A stretch of DNA of 64,000 nt from Labrenzia sp. PHM005 (GTDB taxonomy: Bacteria > Pseudomonadota > Alphaproteobacteria > Rhizobiales > Stappiaceae): positions 632,501 to 696,500 of the forward strand of contig NZ_CP041191.1 in NCBI RefSeq assembly GCF_006517275.1. Direction: 5' to 3'. Position numbers and translations under genes: made by a program. Shown piece by piece: positions 1-7,759 of the stretch (the first letter of the stretch is position 1; each line of letters opens with the position of its first letter). The notes beneath the pieces were generated by a model. It was not told the origin of the DNA. It searched no databases and was given only the letters and a program-made list of their open reading frames with translations.

Positions 1-700
1 ACGTATGCCCAGTCACCTGCGGCGCATTTAGGAAATACCGCACTGCGCCCATAACATCCCCAGGTCCCAATCCCGGCCCCATGGGTGTCAGGGCCTGGCG
101 GTCGTCAAAATTTTCTTGGGTCTGGTCGCTTGGGAGGATCAGGCCCGGGGCGATCGCGTTCACCCGGATCCCTTTGGGTCCCAGGTCGTAAGCGGCCAAC
201 CGGGTTGCTCCTTCTAATGCGTACTTGCCACAGAAATAGCTGAACCGCTCTGGGGCGGCCGACAGCATTTGGGTATCCAGCAAGTTAATGATGGCACCCT
301 TTGACGGTGCAGGATCCTGATTGGCAAAAGCCTGCATAAGAAAGACGGGCGCAGCCGCATTCACGTTCATCAGAAACTGCCAGCTGTCCAAAGTCAGATC
401 CGACAGCTTGTCCGTGTTGAAGGCAGATGCAGAGTTAACCAGAACGGATACCGGCCCTCCTAACGCAGCCGTTGTCTCCGATATCAATGTCCCCGCTATT
501 TCCGGCTGACTCAGATCTTTTTGCAAGAGAATGGCCCGGCCGCCTTGGCTGGTGATCTTGTTGTAAAGATCTTCCGCACCTCCGATAGAAGCGTTGTAAT
601 GCAGGCCGACCGCAAATCCATCCTCGGCAAGGCCTTCGGCAATTGCCTTGCCAAGCCGTTTACCAGCACCGGTGACAAGGGCGATTTTCTGATCCGTCAT
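1..700 (-). CDS. Pteridine-reductase-type SDR (FolM/PTR1-like), truncated by window edge
   Basis: Translating the minus strand from the ATG at 700 gives an uninterrupted short-chain dehydrogenase of at least 233 residues; its C-terminus lies beyond position 1. The NADPH-binding loop is TGAGKRLG at residues 10-17, followed by NSAS near residue 90. The catalytic pattern is Asp142, Tyr155 and Lys159. The Asp-13-Tyr-3-Lys spacing is that of PTR1/FolM pteridine reductases, rather than the Ser/Tyr/Lys triad of ordinary SDRs. Family knowledge: such enzymes reduce dihydro-pterins or dihydrofolate to the tetrahydro form with NADPH in the cytoplasm. It is the last visible gene of a pterin operon, 37 bases after the DHPS-like gene. 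An AGGAAG sequence lies about 10 bases before the ATG. The exact pterin substrate cannot be read from sequence. Confidence 0.82.
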   Translation of the reverse strand, partial: MTDQKIALVTGAGKRLGKAIAEGLAEDGFAVGLHYNASIGGAEDLYNKITSQGGRAILLQKDLSQPEIAGTLISETTAALGGPVSVLVNSASAFNTDKLSDLTLDSWQFLMNVNAAAPVFLMQAFANQDPAPSKGAIINLLDTQMLSAAPERFSYFCGKYALEGATRLAAYDLGPKGIRVNAIAPGLILPSDQTQENFDDRQALTPMGPGLGPGDVMGAVRYFLNAPQVTGHT

Positions 701-737
701 AGTCAATGCTTCCTAGGCTGCTAGAACCCTTTCAATC

Positions 738-1622
738 TTAGGAATAGTCCTGCAAGTTCAAAACCGGCTGGACACGGGGCACTTCGTGGCTGCGCACCAA
801 ATTGGCTTTGGACAAAACTGCCAGCGTCGCCGCACTGGTCTGGGCAACACGCACTTCATCGCGAAACAAATAAACATGGCCCGTCAGCTGCACGGTTACC
901 GGCCAGCCGAGTTCGCGCAAGCGGAAGGACTGCAGGATACTGTCGGTCTGATAGCGGATCCGGTCCGGGCCATCCGGCAAGTTCAGCGCAAAACCAAAGC
1001 CGGGATCAACCCACAGCCGCTCGATACCGGCGCCCGTTGCCATAGCCACCCGGTCTTTGAAGAACTCCAGCTGATGATCAAAGACCTGATCGACCGGCGG
1101 CAAATGATCGCTGGACCGGGCATTGTCGCCGGGCGTGTAACACAGGACCAGGCCAGCTTCATGTTTGGCAATCGCTTGATAAAAACCTGTATCGTCCACA
1201 CGCCCGGTCAGGTTGACGACACCCGCGCCTGCTTCCAGAAGCGCAATGCCGACTTCGGGATGATAGGTCTCCACCGAAACCAGGATGTTTTCTTCCGAAA
1301 GAGCCTTGACGGCAGGCCGCATTCTATCGATTTGCCGCTCGATGGAGACAATGTCTGCGGTTTCGCCCGTGGACTCCGCCCCGATGTCGACCATCGCAGC
1401 CCCCTCAAGCGTCATCCGGCGCCCCCTGTAGAGAGCGGCTTCAAGTGTGTGGCAGACGGTTTCCCGGTAGGTGCTGTCTGGAGACAGGTTCAAGACGCCC
1501 ATCTGGTAGGTTCGGTCTTCAAAGCGCCTCCCGAATTTCGGAAACTCGAAACTGCGGACCGGCGTCTCCAGCGCCTCTCTGTATTTCAGCCAAAGGGGAA
1601 GAACGCGGTCTGCAGAAATCAT
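738..1622 (-). CDS. Divergent dihydropteroate synthase-like protein
   Basis: This 294-residue TIM-barrel protein resembles FolP (dihydropteroate synthase, which joins a pterin pyrophosphate to p-aminobenzoate). The N-terminal MGVLNLSPDS (41-50), MVDIGAEST (77-85), VDPGFGF (205-211, Asp206) and a C-terminal Arg277/His279 pair match DHPS landmarks. Several canonical features are altered. The sulfa loop GGESTRPG is replaced by GAESTGET. The IND(V)SGG strand reads VNLTGRV, so the pterin-binding Asp is missing. The SRK lysine motif is replaced by TGHVYLFRD. It lies between a dihydroneopterin aldolase and a PTR1-like reductase, which supports a pterin role. It may be a real but divergent synthase, or a pterin-binding enzyme with another acceptor. 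An AGGAG lies about 10 bases before the ATG. Confidence 0.72.
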   Translation of the reverse strand: MISADRVLPLWLKYREALETPVRSFEFPKFGRRFEDRTYQMGVLNLSPDSTYRETVCHTLEAALYRGRRMTLEGAAMVDIGAESTGETADIVSIERQIDRMRPAVKALSEENILVSVETYHPEVGIALLEAGAGVVNLTGRVDDTGFYQAIAKHEAGLVLCYTPGDNARSSDHLPPVDQVFDHQLEFFKDRVAMATGAGIERLWVDPGFGFALNLPDGPDRIRYQTDSILQSFRLRELGWPVTVQLTGHVYLFRDEVRVAQTSAATLAVLSKANLVRSHEVPRVQPVLNLQDYS

Positions 1623-1704
1623 CTAAAACTGTCTCCTAAAAATCTTGGATCAATCCGGCGCATTTGGGCGCACATAGATCAGCGTGCCTTCCGGGCAAGG
1701 CTCA

Positions 1705-2106
1705 TCACGAACGGCGGCGGGCAATTTGGATCCCAACTCCGGCAGCGTCTTCAAAAATATCTGGTTTGGTGACTTTCACGATCACCTGTTCCGCGAGAGG
1801 GTTCTCGAGGACAAAGGAGGCGACGGCCTCGGCCCATTCTTCCACCAGGTCTATATGCCCACCCGTCGCGGCCTTCTCTTTGATGAAAAAAACCGTATCG
1901 GCATAAGACACATAAGACCCCGTCTTGGCGACGATGTCCCGGTAGCCTGGTACGGTTTGAATTTCGACATCAAACCGCAAAGATTGGGTCCGCCCCTTCT
2001 CGCTGTCCAACACACCAATTTCGGCCGGAATGTTCAGTCCTTCAATCCGGATTTTGTCCTGACTGTCTTCGACGGTCTTTTGGTTGGATGAAGTGGCTGC
2101 GCCCAT
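1705..2106 (-). CDS. folB: Dihydroneopterin aldolase/epimerase family protein (FolB/FolX-like)
   Basis: The protein contains the FolB core IRIEGLNIPAEIGVLDSEKG, then SYADTVFFIKEKAATGGHIDLVEEWAEAVAS and a C-terminal EQVIVKVTKPDIF strand, which is the T-fold signature of dihydroneopterin aldolase. The family converts 7,8-dihydroneopterin to 6-hydroxymethyl-dihydropterin, or epimerises it to monapterin. I chose the ATG at 2106, giving 133 residues. The frame stays open to an ATG at 2169, but the extra 21 residues do not resemble the family. Even the chosen form has about 18 residues before the conserved core. It is the first gene of a three-gene minus-strand pterin set. Whether it acts in folate or in tetrahydromonapterin synthesis is open, since the next gene is a non-standard DHPS. 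Confidence 0.78.
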   Translation of the reverse strand: MGAATSSNQKTVEDSQDKIRIEGLNIPAEIGVLDSEKGRTQSLRFDVEIQTVPGYRDIVAKTGSYVSYADTVFFIKEKAATGGHIDLVEEWAEAVASFVLENPLAEQVIVKVTKPDIFEDAAGVGIQIARRRS

Positions 2107-2204
2107 GATATCTTGGCCTTTGCGATTTGACGTCACACAGGCATGGCGCGTCGATACCACTCCGGTCAAGCTGAGATTTGCTGATTGAACCGCCGTGCGG
2201 CGTT

Positions 2205-3374
2205 CTATTGAGGCCGATCGAGCGCATCAATCGCGCGGGTGACACCGCGCAGTTCTGCCAGCCCCCGCAGCCGGCCGATCGCCGGATAGCCGGGCGTCGA
2301 ATCTTCTTTCAAATCGCTCAGCATGCGGTGTCCATGATCGGGGCGCATTGGGATCGAAATCTCTGCGTTGCGCTCCAGCCGGCGCAAGGCGCGGATGATC
2401 GCCACCATATCAATGTCGCCGTCCAGGTGCGCATCTTCATAAAAGCTGCGTGGATCGGCTTCCCGCTTAGTCGCCCGCAAATGCACAAAATGAATCCGAT
2501 CGCTGACGGCTTCGATAATTGCCTGTAAATCATTGTCCGGATGAACGCCGAGCGACCCAGCACAGACCGTAAACCCATTTGCCGGCGACGGGTTGAGATC
2601 TGCGATCCGGGTCAGGTCCTTTTGTGTGCCGACAATACGCGGCAATCCAAAAAGCGATCTCGGCGGATCGTCCGGATGGATTGCAAGACGGGCACCGGCT
2701 TCTTCAGCCGCCGGCACGACAATTTCCAGGAAATTCGCCAGGTTTTGAAAGAGCTGCTCCTGACCAACATCTTTGTAAGCGGCAAGCTGGTCCCGGAATG
2801 TGTCGAGCGTATAGCTTTCTTCTGATCCCGGAAGGCCTGCAATAATGTTGCGGACCAATCTTTCCTTCTCTTCCTCAGACCGCTCCGAAAGCCAAACCTC
2901 AGCCGCACCAATATCTGCTTGGCTGTAGTCTTTTTCTGCCCCGTCGCGTTTTAAGATAAAGAGATCGAACGCAGCATAGGCTGTAAATTCAAATCTCAGC
3001 GCCGTCGCACCACAAGGCAATTCATAGTCGAGATCCGTCCGGGTCCAGTCGAGCACCGGCATGAAGTTGTAACAGATGGTCCGGACATTTTCGCGCGCCA
3101 GCGCACGAACGGTTTCGGCCCAATTTTCTGCCCAGCGCTCCCATCCGGGAGCACCCGTCTTTATGTCTTCATGGACCGGGATGCTCTCGCAGACCTGCCA
3201 GGTCAGACCTTCCGCCTCAATCATCTGCCGGCGCAGAGCGATTTCTTCTTCCGGCCAGTAGGTGCCATTGGGGATCTGATGCAACGCCGTTACGATACCC
3301 GTGGCGCCAGTCTGCCTTACATCGCGCAAAGAAACCGGGTCATCTGGGCCGAACCAGCGCCAACATTCGATCAT
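2205..3374 (-). CDS. uxuA: Mannonate dehydratase UxuA
   Basis: This 389-residue protein has the full UxuA signature: MIECWRWFGPDDPVSLRDVRQTGATGIVTALH at the N-terminus, RTICYNFMPVLDWTRTDL near 110, AIHPDDPP in the middle and IPMRPDHGHRML close to the C-terminus. UxuA dehydrates D-mannonate to 2-keto-3-deoxy-D-gluconate (EC 4.2.1.8) in the cytoplasm, using a divalent metal held by His and Asp residues of the HPDDPP and RPDHGH segments. It is the last gene of the minus arm, 47 bases after the GntR regulator. Together with uxaC and uxuB on the plus arm it completes glucuronate to KDG. The KDG kinase and aldolase are not in this window. Length is normal for the family. Confidence 0.96.
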   Translation of the reverse strand: MIECWRWFGPDDPVSLRDVRQTGATGIVTALHQIPNGTYWPEEEIALRRQMIEAEGLTWQVCESIPVHEDIKTGAPGWERWAENWAETVRALARENVRTICYNFMPVLDWTRTDLDYELPCGATALRFEFTAYAAFDLFILKRDGAEKDYSQADIGAAEVWLSERSEEEKERLVRNIIAGLPGSEESYTLDTFRDQLAAYKDVGQEQLFQNLANFLEIVVPAAEEAGARLAIHPDDPPRSLFGLPRIVGTQKDLTRIADLNPSPANGFTVCAGSLGVHPDNDLQAIIEAVSDRIHFVHLRATKREADPRSFYEDAHLDGDIDMVAIIRALRRLERNAEISIPMRPDHGHRMLSDLKEDSTPGYPAIGRLRGLAELRGVTRAIDALDRPQ

Positions 3375-3421
3375 CGCACCTGTCTTTCTTTTTCTTCTGG
3401 GCCAGTCAGCACTGGGTTGTT

Positions 3422-4162
3422 TTAACTCGATGCCGCAGCAGGCTTGTACAAATATCCATCGAATTCAGGGTCGCCCACATCGGAGAGCTCCAGGAGCGTT
3501 TGGCGCACATTTTCAAGGTGCTGCCACATCGCCTTACGGGCCGCTTCCGAATTGCGGTGGCGCAGGGCTTCCAGGATTTCCGCGTGGTCGTCGAGCCATT
3601 TTTCCCGATAGCTCAAATCAAATATGCGGTCATGCAAGCGCGCCCACATGGGACTGGTTTCCCGCTTGGTCCAAAGTTCTTCGACCTGCGCCACCAGTGC
3701 ACTGTTTTGCGTGGCTTCGGCGATTTGGAGGTGAAATTGGCGGTCCGCGGCATAATCTTCTTCGCCATTGTTGATGGCCTTGCGTTCCAACTCCAGTGTT
3801 TCGCGCAAGTTGATGATATCGCTCTTTGTAATGGTCTCAGCGGCAAATCCGGCAATTGAACTTTCCAGAAGCTGACGTGCCTGAAGGAGTTCAAACGGTC
3901 CAAAGTCCGGCTTCGGATTGTTTAGAGAGATTTTTTCGCCGGCCGCAACATAGCTGCCAGAGCCTTTACGAACATCCAGATATCCCTCGATCTCCAGCAT
4001 GATGAAGGCTTCGCGCACCAACGACCGGCTGATACCGAGTTCCAGGGAAATCTGCCTCTCGGTTGGAAATTTGTCGCCCGGTTTATAACCTTGGTCTGCA
4101 ATCCGCTGAACGAGGATCTGGGCGATTTCCTGATACCGGCGTTTTGGCGCGTCGCTGGTCAT
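3422..4162 (-). CDS. GntR/FadR-family (FCD) transcriptional regulator of the hexuronate locus
   Basis: This 246-residue regulator has an N-terminal winged helix (residues about 8-75, including GDKFPTERQISLELGISRSLVREAFIMLE) and a C-terminal FCD ligand domain with the usual acidic/histidine ligands (DRQFH, DDHAE and WQHLENV). UxuR/ExuR regulators of this family repress hexuronate genes and are released by the sugar acid. Its start codon overlaps the stop of the glucuronidase gene by 4 bases (4159-4162), so the two are translationally coupled. The palindrome at 7125-7142 matches the family's AAATTGGT-NN-ACCAATTT operator, so it probably controls both divergent arms, including its own. The inducer, perhaps fructuronate or mannonate, is inferred from pathway logic. 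Confidence 0.88.
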   Translation of the reverse strand: MTSDAPKRRYQEIAQILVQRIADQGYKPGDKFPTERQISLELGISRSLVREAFIMLEIEGYLDVRKGSGSYVAAGEKISLNNPKPDFGPFELLQARQLLESSIAGFAAETITKSDIINLRETLELERKAINNGEEDYAADRQFHLQIAEATQNSALVAQVEELWTKRETSPMWARLHDRIFDLSYREKWLDDHAEILEALRHRNSEAARKAMWQHLENVRQTLLELSDVGDPEFDGYLYKPAAASS

Positions 4163-5982
4163 GAGGCCTTCCTTGTGTTCCCCTGGCCGGCCGCGATTTG
4201 ACGGTAATAGTCGGCCAGGATGTGGAACGCTTTTTTCTTTGTCTTTTTATCGGCGGCGATAAGCCCCTTGTGATTGTAGCCGTTTTGAAAAATGTTCTGC
4301 CGGCGTTCGACGCGGAAATCGTACAAGATCCACGGCGACATACCTTTCACATACGCAAGCTGCCGCAAGGTGGCAATCTGCTTGGTGTAGACTTCCGCCA
4401 TATAGTCTTCGCTGAAGAGCCCTTTGGTTGGCCCCTTTTCACCGATCACGCCATCAGCCCCGGTTTCGGAAATTACCACTGGCCGGTCCGGATCCGAGTT
4501 TTCGCCAATCGCGGCCAGGTCTTCAAAATCTTCTTCGTACCAGCCGTAATATTCATTCAGGCCGATAACATCGATGTGCGCGGCAAGCCGGTCTTCGATC
4601 CGGTTTTGCGCGTGATTGACCAGACAGGCGGCCGAAGTCAGCCGGGTCGGATCGAGCCTTTTTGCCGTATCGGCCAGGCCCTTCATAAACTCCAGACGTG
4701 CGTCCGTGTCCGGGTTTTCATTGCCGACGGACCAGATCACCACACTTGCCCGGTTCCGGTCGCGTTTGATCAGCTCACAGAGCTGATTTTCAGCGTCCCG
4801 GTACGTGGCCGGGTTTTCAAAGTCGATGGCCCAGTAGACAGGGATTTCTTCCCAAAGCAGAAATCCGAGTTCATCGGCGAGTTGGGCCGCCAATTCATGG
4901 TGCGGATAATGGGCAAGGCGCAGGTAATTGCAGCCAAGCTCACGGGCATGGTCAAACCGGCGGTGCAGATCCGCTTCGCTGGTGACTTTGCCCAGTACAG
5001 CATCGTCTTCGTGAACTGAAATTCCACGCAGAAAGAGCGGTTCGCCGTTGAGGACGATATCGGTACCGCGTCTTTCTATCTGGCGGAAGCCAACCCGGTC
5101 GCTGACCTGATCCTCTCCATAGGTGACAGTGACATCGTAAAGCACTGGTGTTTCCGGGCACCACAAGTCAGGCGCAGCGGCAAATTCGATCCGGGCCTTA
5201 CCGGTTTCATCAAGTAGAACGGCAATGTCGATACCGAGTGACGGGATGTTTAGTTCAACAGCTTCCTCAATCAGAGGACCGTCTATCGTCACTTCGGCAC
5301 AAAGTTTCGAATATGTGCCATCGGGTACCAAATAGAGGAAAAAATCCTTGATCAGGCTTTTGGGCGTCTGAAAGACAGAGACTTCCCGATACAGACCACC
5401 GTAATTGAACCAGTCGGTGTTGCGCATGGGGACCCGGTCTCGGGTCCGGGTGTTGTTGACGCACGCCATTATCCAATTGCGCCCCGGTTTCAGCTTCCCA
5501 GTCAGTTCGACGCAGAAGGGCGTTGAGGCACCGTAGTGGTTGCCAACAAATTCCCCGTTTAGGAAAATCTTGCAGTCATAGGCCGCTGCGCCGAAACGAA
5601 GAAACGTGCGCTTTGTTTCGGCGATTTCATCGACGTCAAGCGGGCGGGTGTACCAGGTACTGCCTTCAAAGAAATACCACTTCTCTTTCAGCATGGCCCA
5701 GTTGGAAGGCACCGGGACGGTGTCACCCATATAAGGGTCATAGTCCCAGGGTTCGGTCCGGTCTTCTGGCGCTTCCGGCAGCATGGCGAACCATTTCTGC
5801 CGGAGGCCGGTGTCGAGGAGGTCGACGCAGAAGGTCCACTCTCCATTCAGGCTCTCCGATACCCGGCCACCCATAAATATCAGGCCATCATGATTCAAAG
5901 ACTGTGTGTTAAAGGGAACGTCATAGTCTTCGTCATGGAGCGCTTGAAGCGCATTGTCGGCCAGTTCAGAGCGTTCGAGCAT
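4159..5982 (-). CDS. uidA: Beta-glucuronidase, glycoside hydrolase family 2
   Basis: The 607-residue length matches bacterial GH2 beta-glucuronidases. The N-terminal sugar-binding domain spans about 25-200, an immunoglobulin-like domain about 205-300 and the TIM barrel about 305-600. The acid/base is Glu422 in VGNEN and the nucleophile is Glu506 in SETGADG. An NHKG motif at 570-573 is the NxKG signature that recognises the glucuronate carboxylate and separates glucuronidases from beta-galactosidases. There is no signal peptide, so it should act in the cytoplasm on imported glucuronides. It follows the TRAP binding-protein gene by 20 bases and overlaps the GntR start by 4, indicating one transcript. 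Specificity for glucuronate over galacturonate is supported by NxKG and by the neighbouring uxaC, uxuB and uxuA. Confidence 0.95.
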   Translation of the reverse strand: MLERSELADNALQALHDEDYDVPFNTQSLNHDGLIFMGGRVSESLNGEWTFCVDLLDTGLRQKWFAMLPEAPEDRTEPWDYDPYMGDTVPVPSNWAMLKEKWYFFEGSTWYTRPLDVDEIAETKRTFLRFGAAAYDCKIFLNGEFVGNHYGASTPFCVELTGKLKPGRNWIMACVNNTRTRDRVPMRNTDWFNYGGLYREVSVFQTPKSLIKDFFLYLVPDGTYSKLCAEVTIDGPLIEEAVELNIPSLGIDIAVLLDETGKARIEFAAAPDLWCPETPVLYDVTVTYGEDQVSDRVGFRQIERRGTDIVLNGEPLFLRGISVHEDDAVLGKVTSEADLHRRFDHARELGCNYLRLAHYPHHELAAQLADELGFLLWEEIPVYWAIDFENPATYRDAENQLCELIKRDRNRASVVIWSVGNENPDTDARLEFMKGLADTAKRLDPTRLTSAACLVNHAQNRIEDRLAAHIDVIGLNEYYGWYEEDFEDLAAIGENSDPDRPVVISETGADGVIGEKGPTKGLFSEDYMAEVYTKQIATLRQLAYVKGMSPWILYDFRVERRQNIFQNGYNHKGLIAADKKTKKKAFHILADYYRQIAAGQGNTRKAS

Positions 5983-6002
5983 CGGTTTTTCCCGTTCGTG
6001 GA

Positions 6003-6986
6003 TTACTTCGGTGCGATTTCTTTGATGCGCTTGATGAGGTCAGCCACCTTTTCAGATTTCTTTGCAGCTTCCTCGTGCATCGGCAGAACCGCTTCGATGA
6101 ACGGGCCCTTTTCTACTTCGACGAATTTTACGCCGAGTTCGCTCTTGGCCGTTTCGATGCCTTCAGCAACCATTGCATCCCACTGCTTGCGATGGAAATC
6201 CATGGATTCTTTGGCCGCTTTAGTCAAAGCGCCCTTATGCTCATCGCTCAGCTCACCCCAAGATTTGGTCGAAATCATCACAACAGACGGGATCATTGTG
6301 TGGCCGTCGTTGGAATAGACCTTGCTGACCTCGCCGTGACGGGCGGACGTCAGAGCCAATGGGTTGTTTTCAGCGCCATCAACAACACCTTGCTGCAGGG
6401 CGCTGTAGAGTTCACCCCAGGCGATCGGGGTCGGGTTACCGCCGAGCAACTCAACCATGCGGATCGCGGATGGGCTCGGCTGTACGCGGATCTTCATGCC
6501 CTGCAGATCGGCCGGGGAATTGATTTCCTTGTTGGCGTAGAAAGACCGGGCGCCTTCAACGTAGTAGGCAACACCGATGAAGCCCTTGTCTTCGGATGCA
6601 GAGAGAATGTCAGCACCGATGTCGCCGCTGAGAACGTCGTAATAGTGATCGTCGTTGACGAAAATATACGGCAGATTCAACGCGCCATAAGATTCTTCAA
6701 AAGCTTCCAATTCCGACGCATTGGAGCGCGCCATATCGAGCGCACCATTTTGCATGAGCTCCATGGATTCACGCTGCGTACCCAGCTGCGCATTGGCATA
6801 GATGCGGATCTTCAAATCACCACCGGTCATTTCTTCCAGGCGCTCAGCCATGAACTCCATGGACTTGTGCAGCGGATGATCTTCCGGATTGTTGTGATTG
6901 AGGCGCAATGTTTTTGCGTGGGCAGCTGAGCCCAGCGCAACGGCACCGACGGCCAAGAGAGCCGCGACCTTGATGAACTTCGACAT
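6003..6986 (-). CDS. TRAP transporter solute-binding protein (DctP family), hexuronate/glucuronide type
   Basis: The start is the ATG at 6986, not an upstream in-frame ATG at 7031. A strong GGGAGGAATTC lies just before it, and the resulting protein (327 residues) begins MSKFIKVAALLAVGAVALGSAAHAKT, a clean Sec signal peptide. The mature protein shows DctP features: KIRVQPSPSAIRMVELLGG, with the Arg that binds the substrate carboxylate, then AWGELYSALQQGVVDGAENNP. It captures an acidic sugar in the periplasm and delivers it to the DctQ/DctM permease. Unusually for TRAP systems, the permease genes are divergent, across a 239-base promoter region. Location beside glucuronidase and hexuronate catabolic genes suggests glucuronate or a glucuronide as ligand. 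Confidence 0.93.
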   Translation of the reverse strand: MSKFIKVAALLAVGAVALGSAAHAKTLRLNHNNPEDHPLHKSMEFMAERLEEMTGGDLKIRIYANAQLGTQRESMELMQNGALDMARSNASELEAFEESYGALNLPYIFVNDDHYYDVLSGDIGADILSASEDKGFIGVAYYVEGARSFYANKEINSPADLQGMKIRVQPSPSAIRMVELLGGNPTPIAWGELYSALQQGVVDGAENNPLALTSARHGEVSKVYSNDGHTMIPSVVMISTKSWGELSDEHKGALTKAAKESMDFHRKQWDAMVAEGIETAKSELGVKFVEVEKGPFIEAVLPMHEEAAKKSEKVADLIKRIKEIAPK

Positions 6987-7081
6987 GAATTCCTCCCAGA
7001 TGCAGTCCGACCGGGGGGTATTCGCTTCCAATTGGAAGGCCCACGGCCCTGAGTGTCACGGCTGGATGCGCCGTTGAGGCC

Positions 7082-7099
7082 GAATTGTTCGTCCAATTT
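7082..7099. promoter_or_regulatory. Second, degenerate UxuR/ExuR-type operator candidate
   Basis: Reads GAATTGTTCGTCCAATTT and agrees with the near-perfect palindrome at 7125-7142 at 14 of 18 positions; the right half is intact and the left half is degenerate. The centres of the two sites are 43 bases apart, about four helical turns, which would put two bound dimers on the same DNA face. It lies closer to the dctP start, so it may mainly affect the minus arm. Confidence 0.45.
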
Positions 7100-7124
7100 T
7101 GCAAATCAGTCAACCTTTTTTATA

Positions 7125-7142
7125 AAATTGGTTGACCAATTT
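7125..7142. promoter_or_regulatory. UxuR/ExuR-like operator palindrome between the divergent hexuronate arms
   Basis: AAATTGGTTGACCAATTT is a perfect 8+2+8 inverted repeat. It matches the known UxuR/ExuR consensus (AAATTGGT, two bases, ACCAATTT) apart from the central dinucleotide. It lies between the divergently read dctP and dctQ genes, and a FadR-type GntR regulator is encoded in the minus arm. Binding here would control both the glucuronidase/uxuA arm and the permease/GH31/uxuB/uxaC arm. Confidence 0.8.
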
Positions 7143-7225
7143 AATTTCATGCCGCAAATGTTAGCGTGCCGAAGTAGCGGTGAAAGACTAAGCCGCACAG
7201 GCGCCAATGGGCAGGGAGGATAATC

Positions 7226-7750
7226 GTGACCGCATTAACCCGGGGAGTGGATTTTGTCCTGCGCCTCGTCATAACAACCGCCTTTGCCATTCTGGTGGTG
7301 TGTGTCGTTTGGCAGGTGTTCTCCCGCTATGTTTTGGAAAGCCCGAGCACCGTAACCGACGAAATGGCGCGGTTCCTGTTTATCTGGGTCGCTCTGTTGG
7401 GCGGAGCCTATACGCTCGGCCAGCGCCGGCATTTGGCCATCGACCTTCTGCCCGTTGTCACCAAAGGCGCCACCCGAATTGCTGTGAATGCGGGCATTAT
7501 CGCCGCCATCGCGCTATTCGCGACCCTCATCATGATTTACGGTGGCACCGGATTGGTCAGCCGCACGTTGGAAACCGGCCAGGTGTCTCCGGCCCTACGC
7601 ATCCCAATGGGCTTCATTTACATCGCGATCCCGTTTTCCGGGATTTGCATCCTCTACTACTGCCTGACCTTCTTTGCCGACCTTCTGCGTGAAGGACGCG
7701 GCCCCAATGATCAAGCCGAGACGCCGTCCCGTGGCGGACCGTTAAGCTAG
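7226..7750 (+). CDS. TRAP transporter small permease (DctQ family)
   Basis: This 174-residue protein starts at GTG 7226, which is preceded by GGGAGGATAATC. It has four hydrophobic segments (about 15-37, 48-66, 88-108 and 128-152). The stretch FSRYVLESPSTVTDEMARFLFIWVALLGGAYTLGQRRHLAIDLLP is the DctQ signature. It is the small membrane subunit that pairs with DctM in a sodium-driven TRAP importer. The large permease gene starts 9 bases downstream and the matching binding protein is divergent across the operator region. It is the first gene of the plus arm of the glucuronate locus. Confidence 0.94.
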   Translation: MTALTRGVDFVLRLVITTAFAILVVCVVWQVFSRYVLESPSTVTDEMARFLFIWVALLGGAYTLGQRRHLAIDLLPVVTKGATRIAVNAGIIAAIALFATLIMIYGGTGLVSRTLETGQVSPALRIPMGFIYIAIPFSGICILYYCLTFFADLLREGRGPNDQAETPSRGGPLS

Positions 7751-7759
7751 GAGCTTTTC

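Noticed and set aside
786..1772. Long plus-strand open frame opposite the DHPS-like gene
   Set aside because: Its translation is rich in Arg, His and Gln with no family motif, while the minus-strand frame has clear DHPS landmarks and a ribosome site.
2180..2204. Hairpin after uxuA as a terminator
   Set aside because: The stem needs a bulge and no T-run follows on the minus strand.
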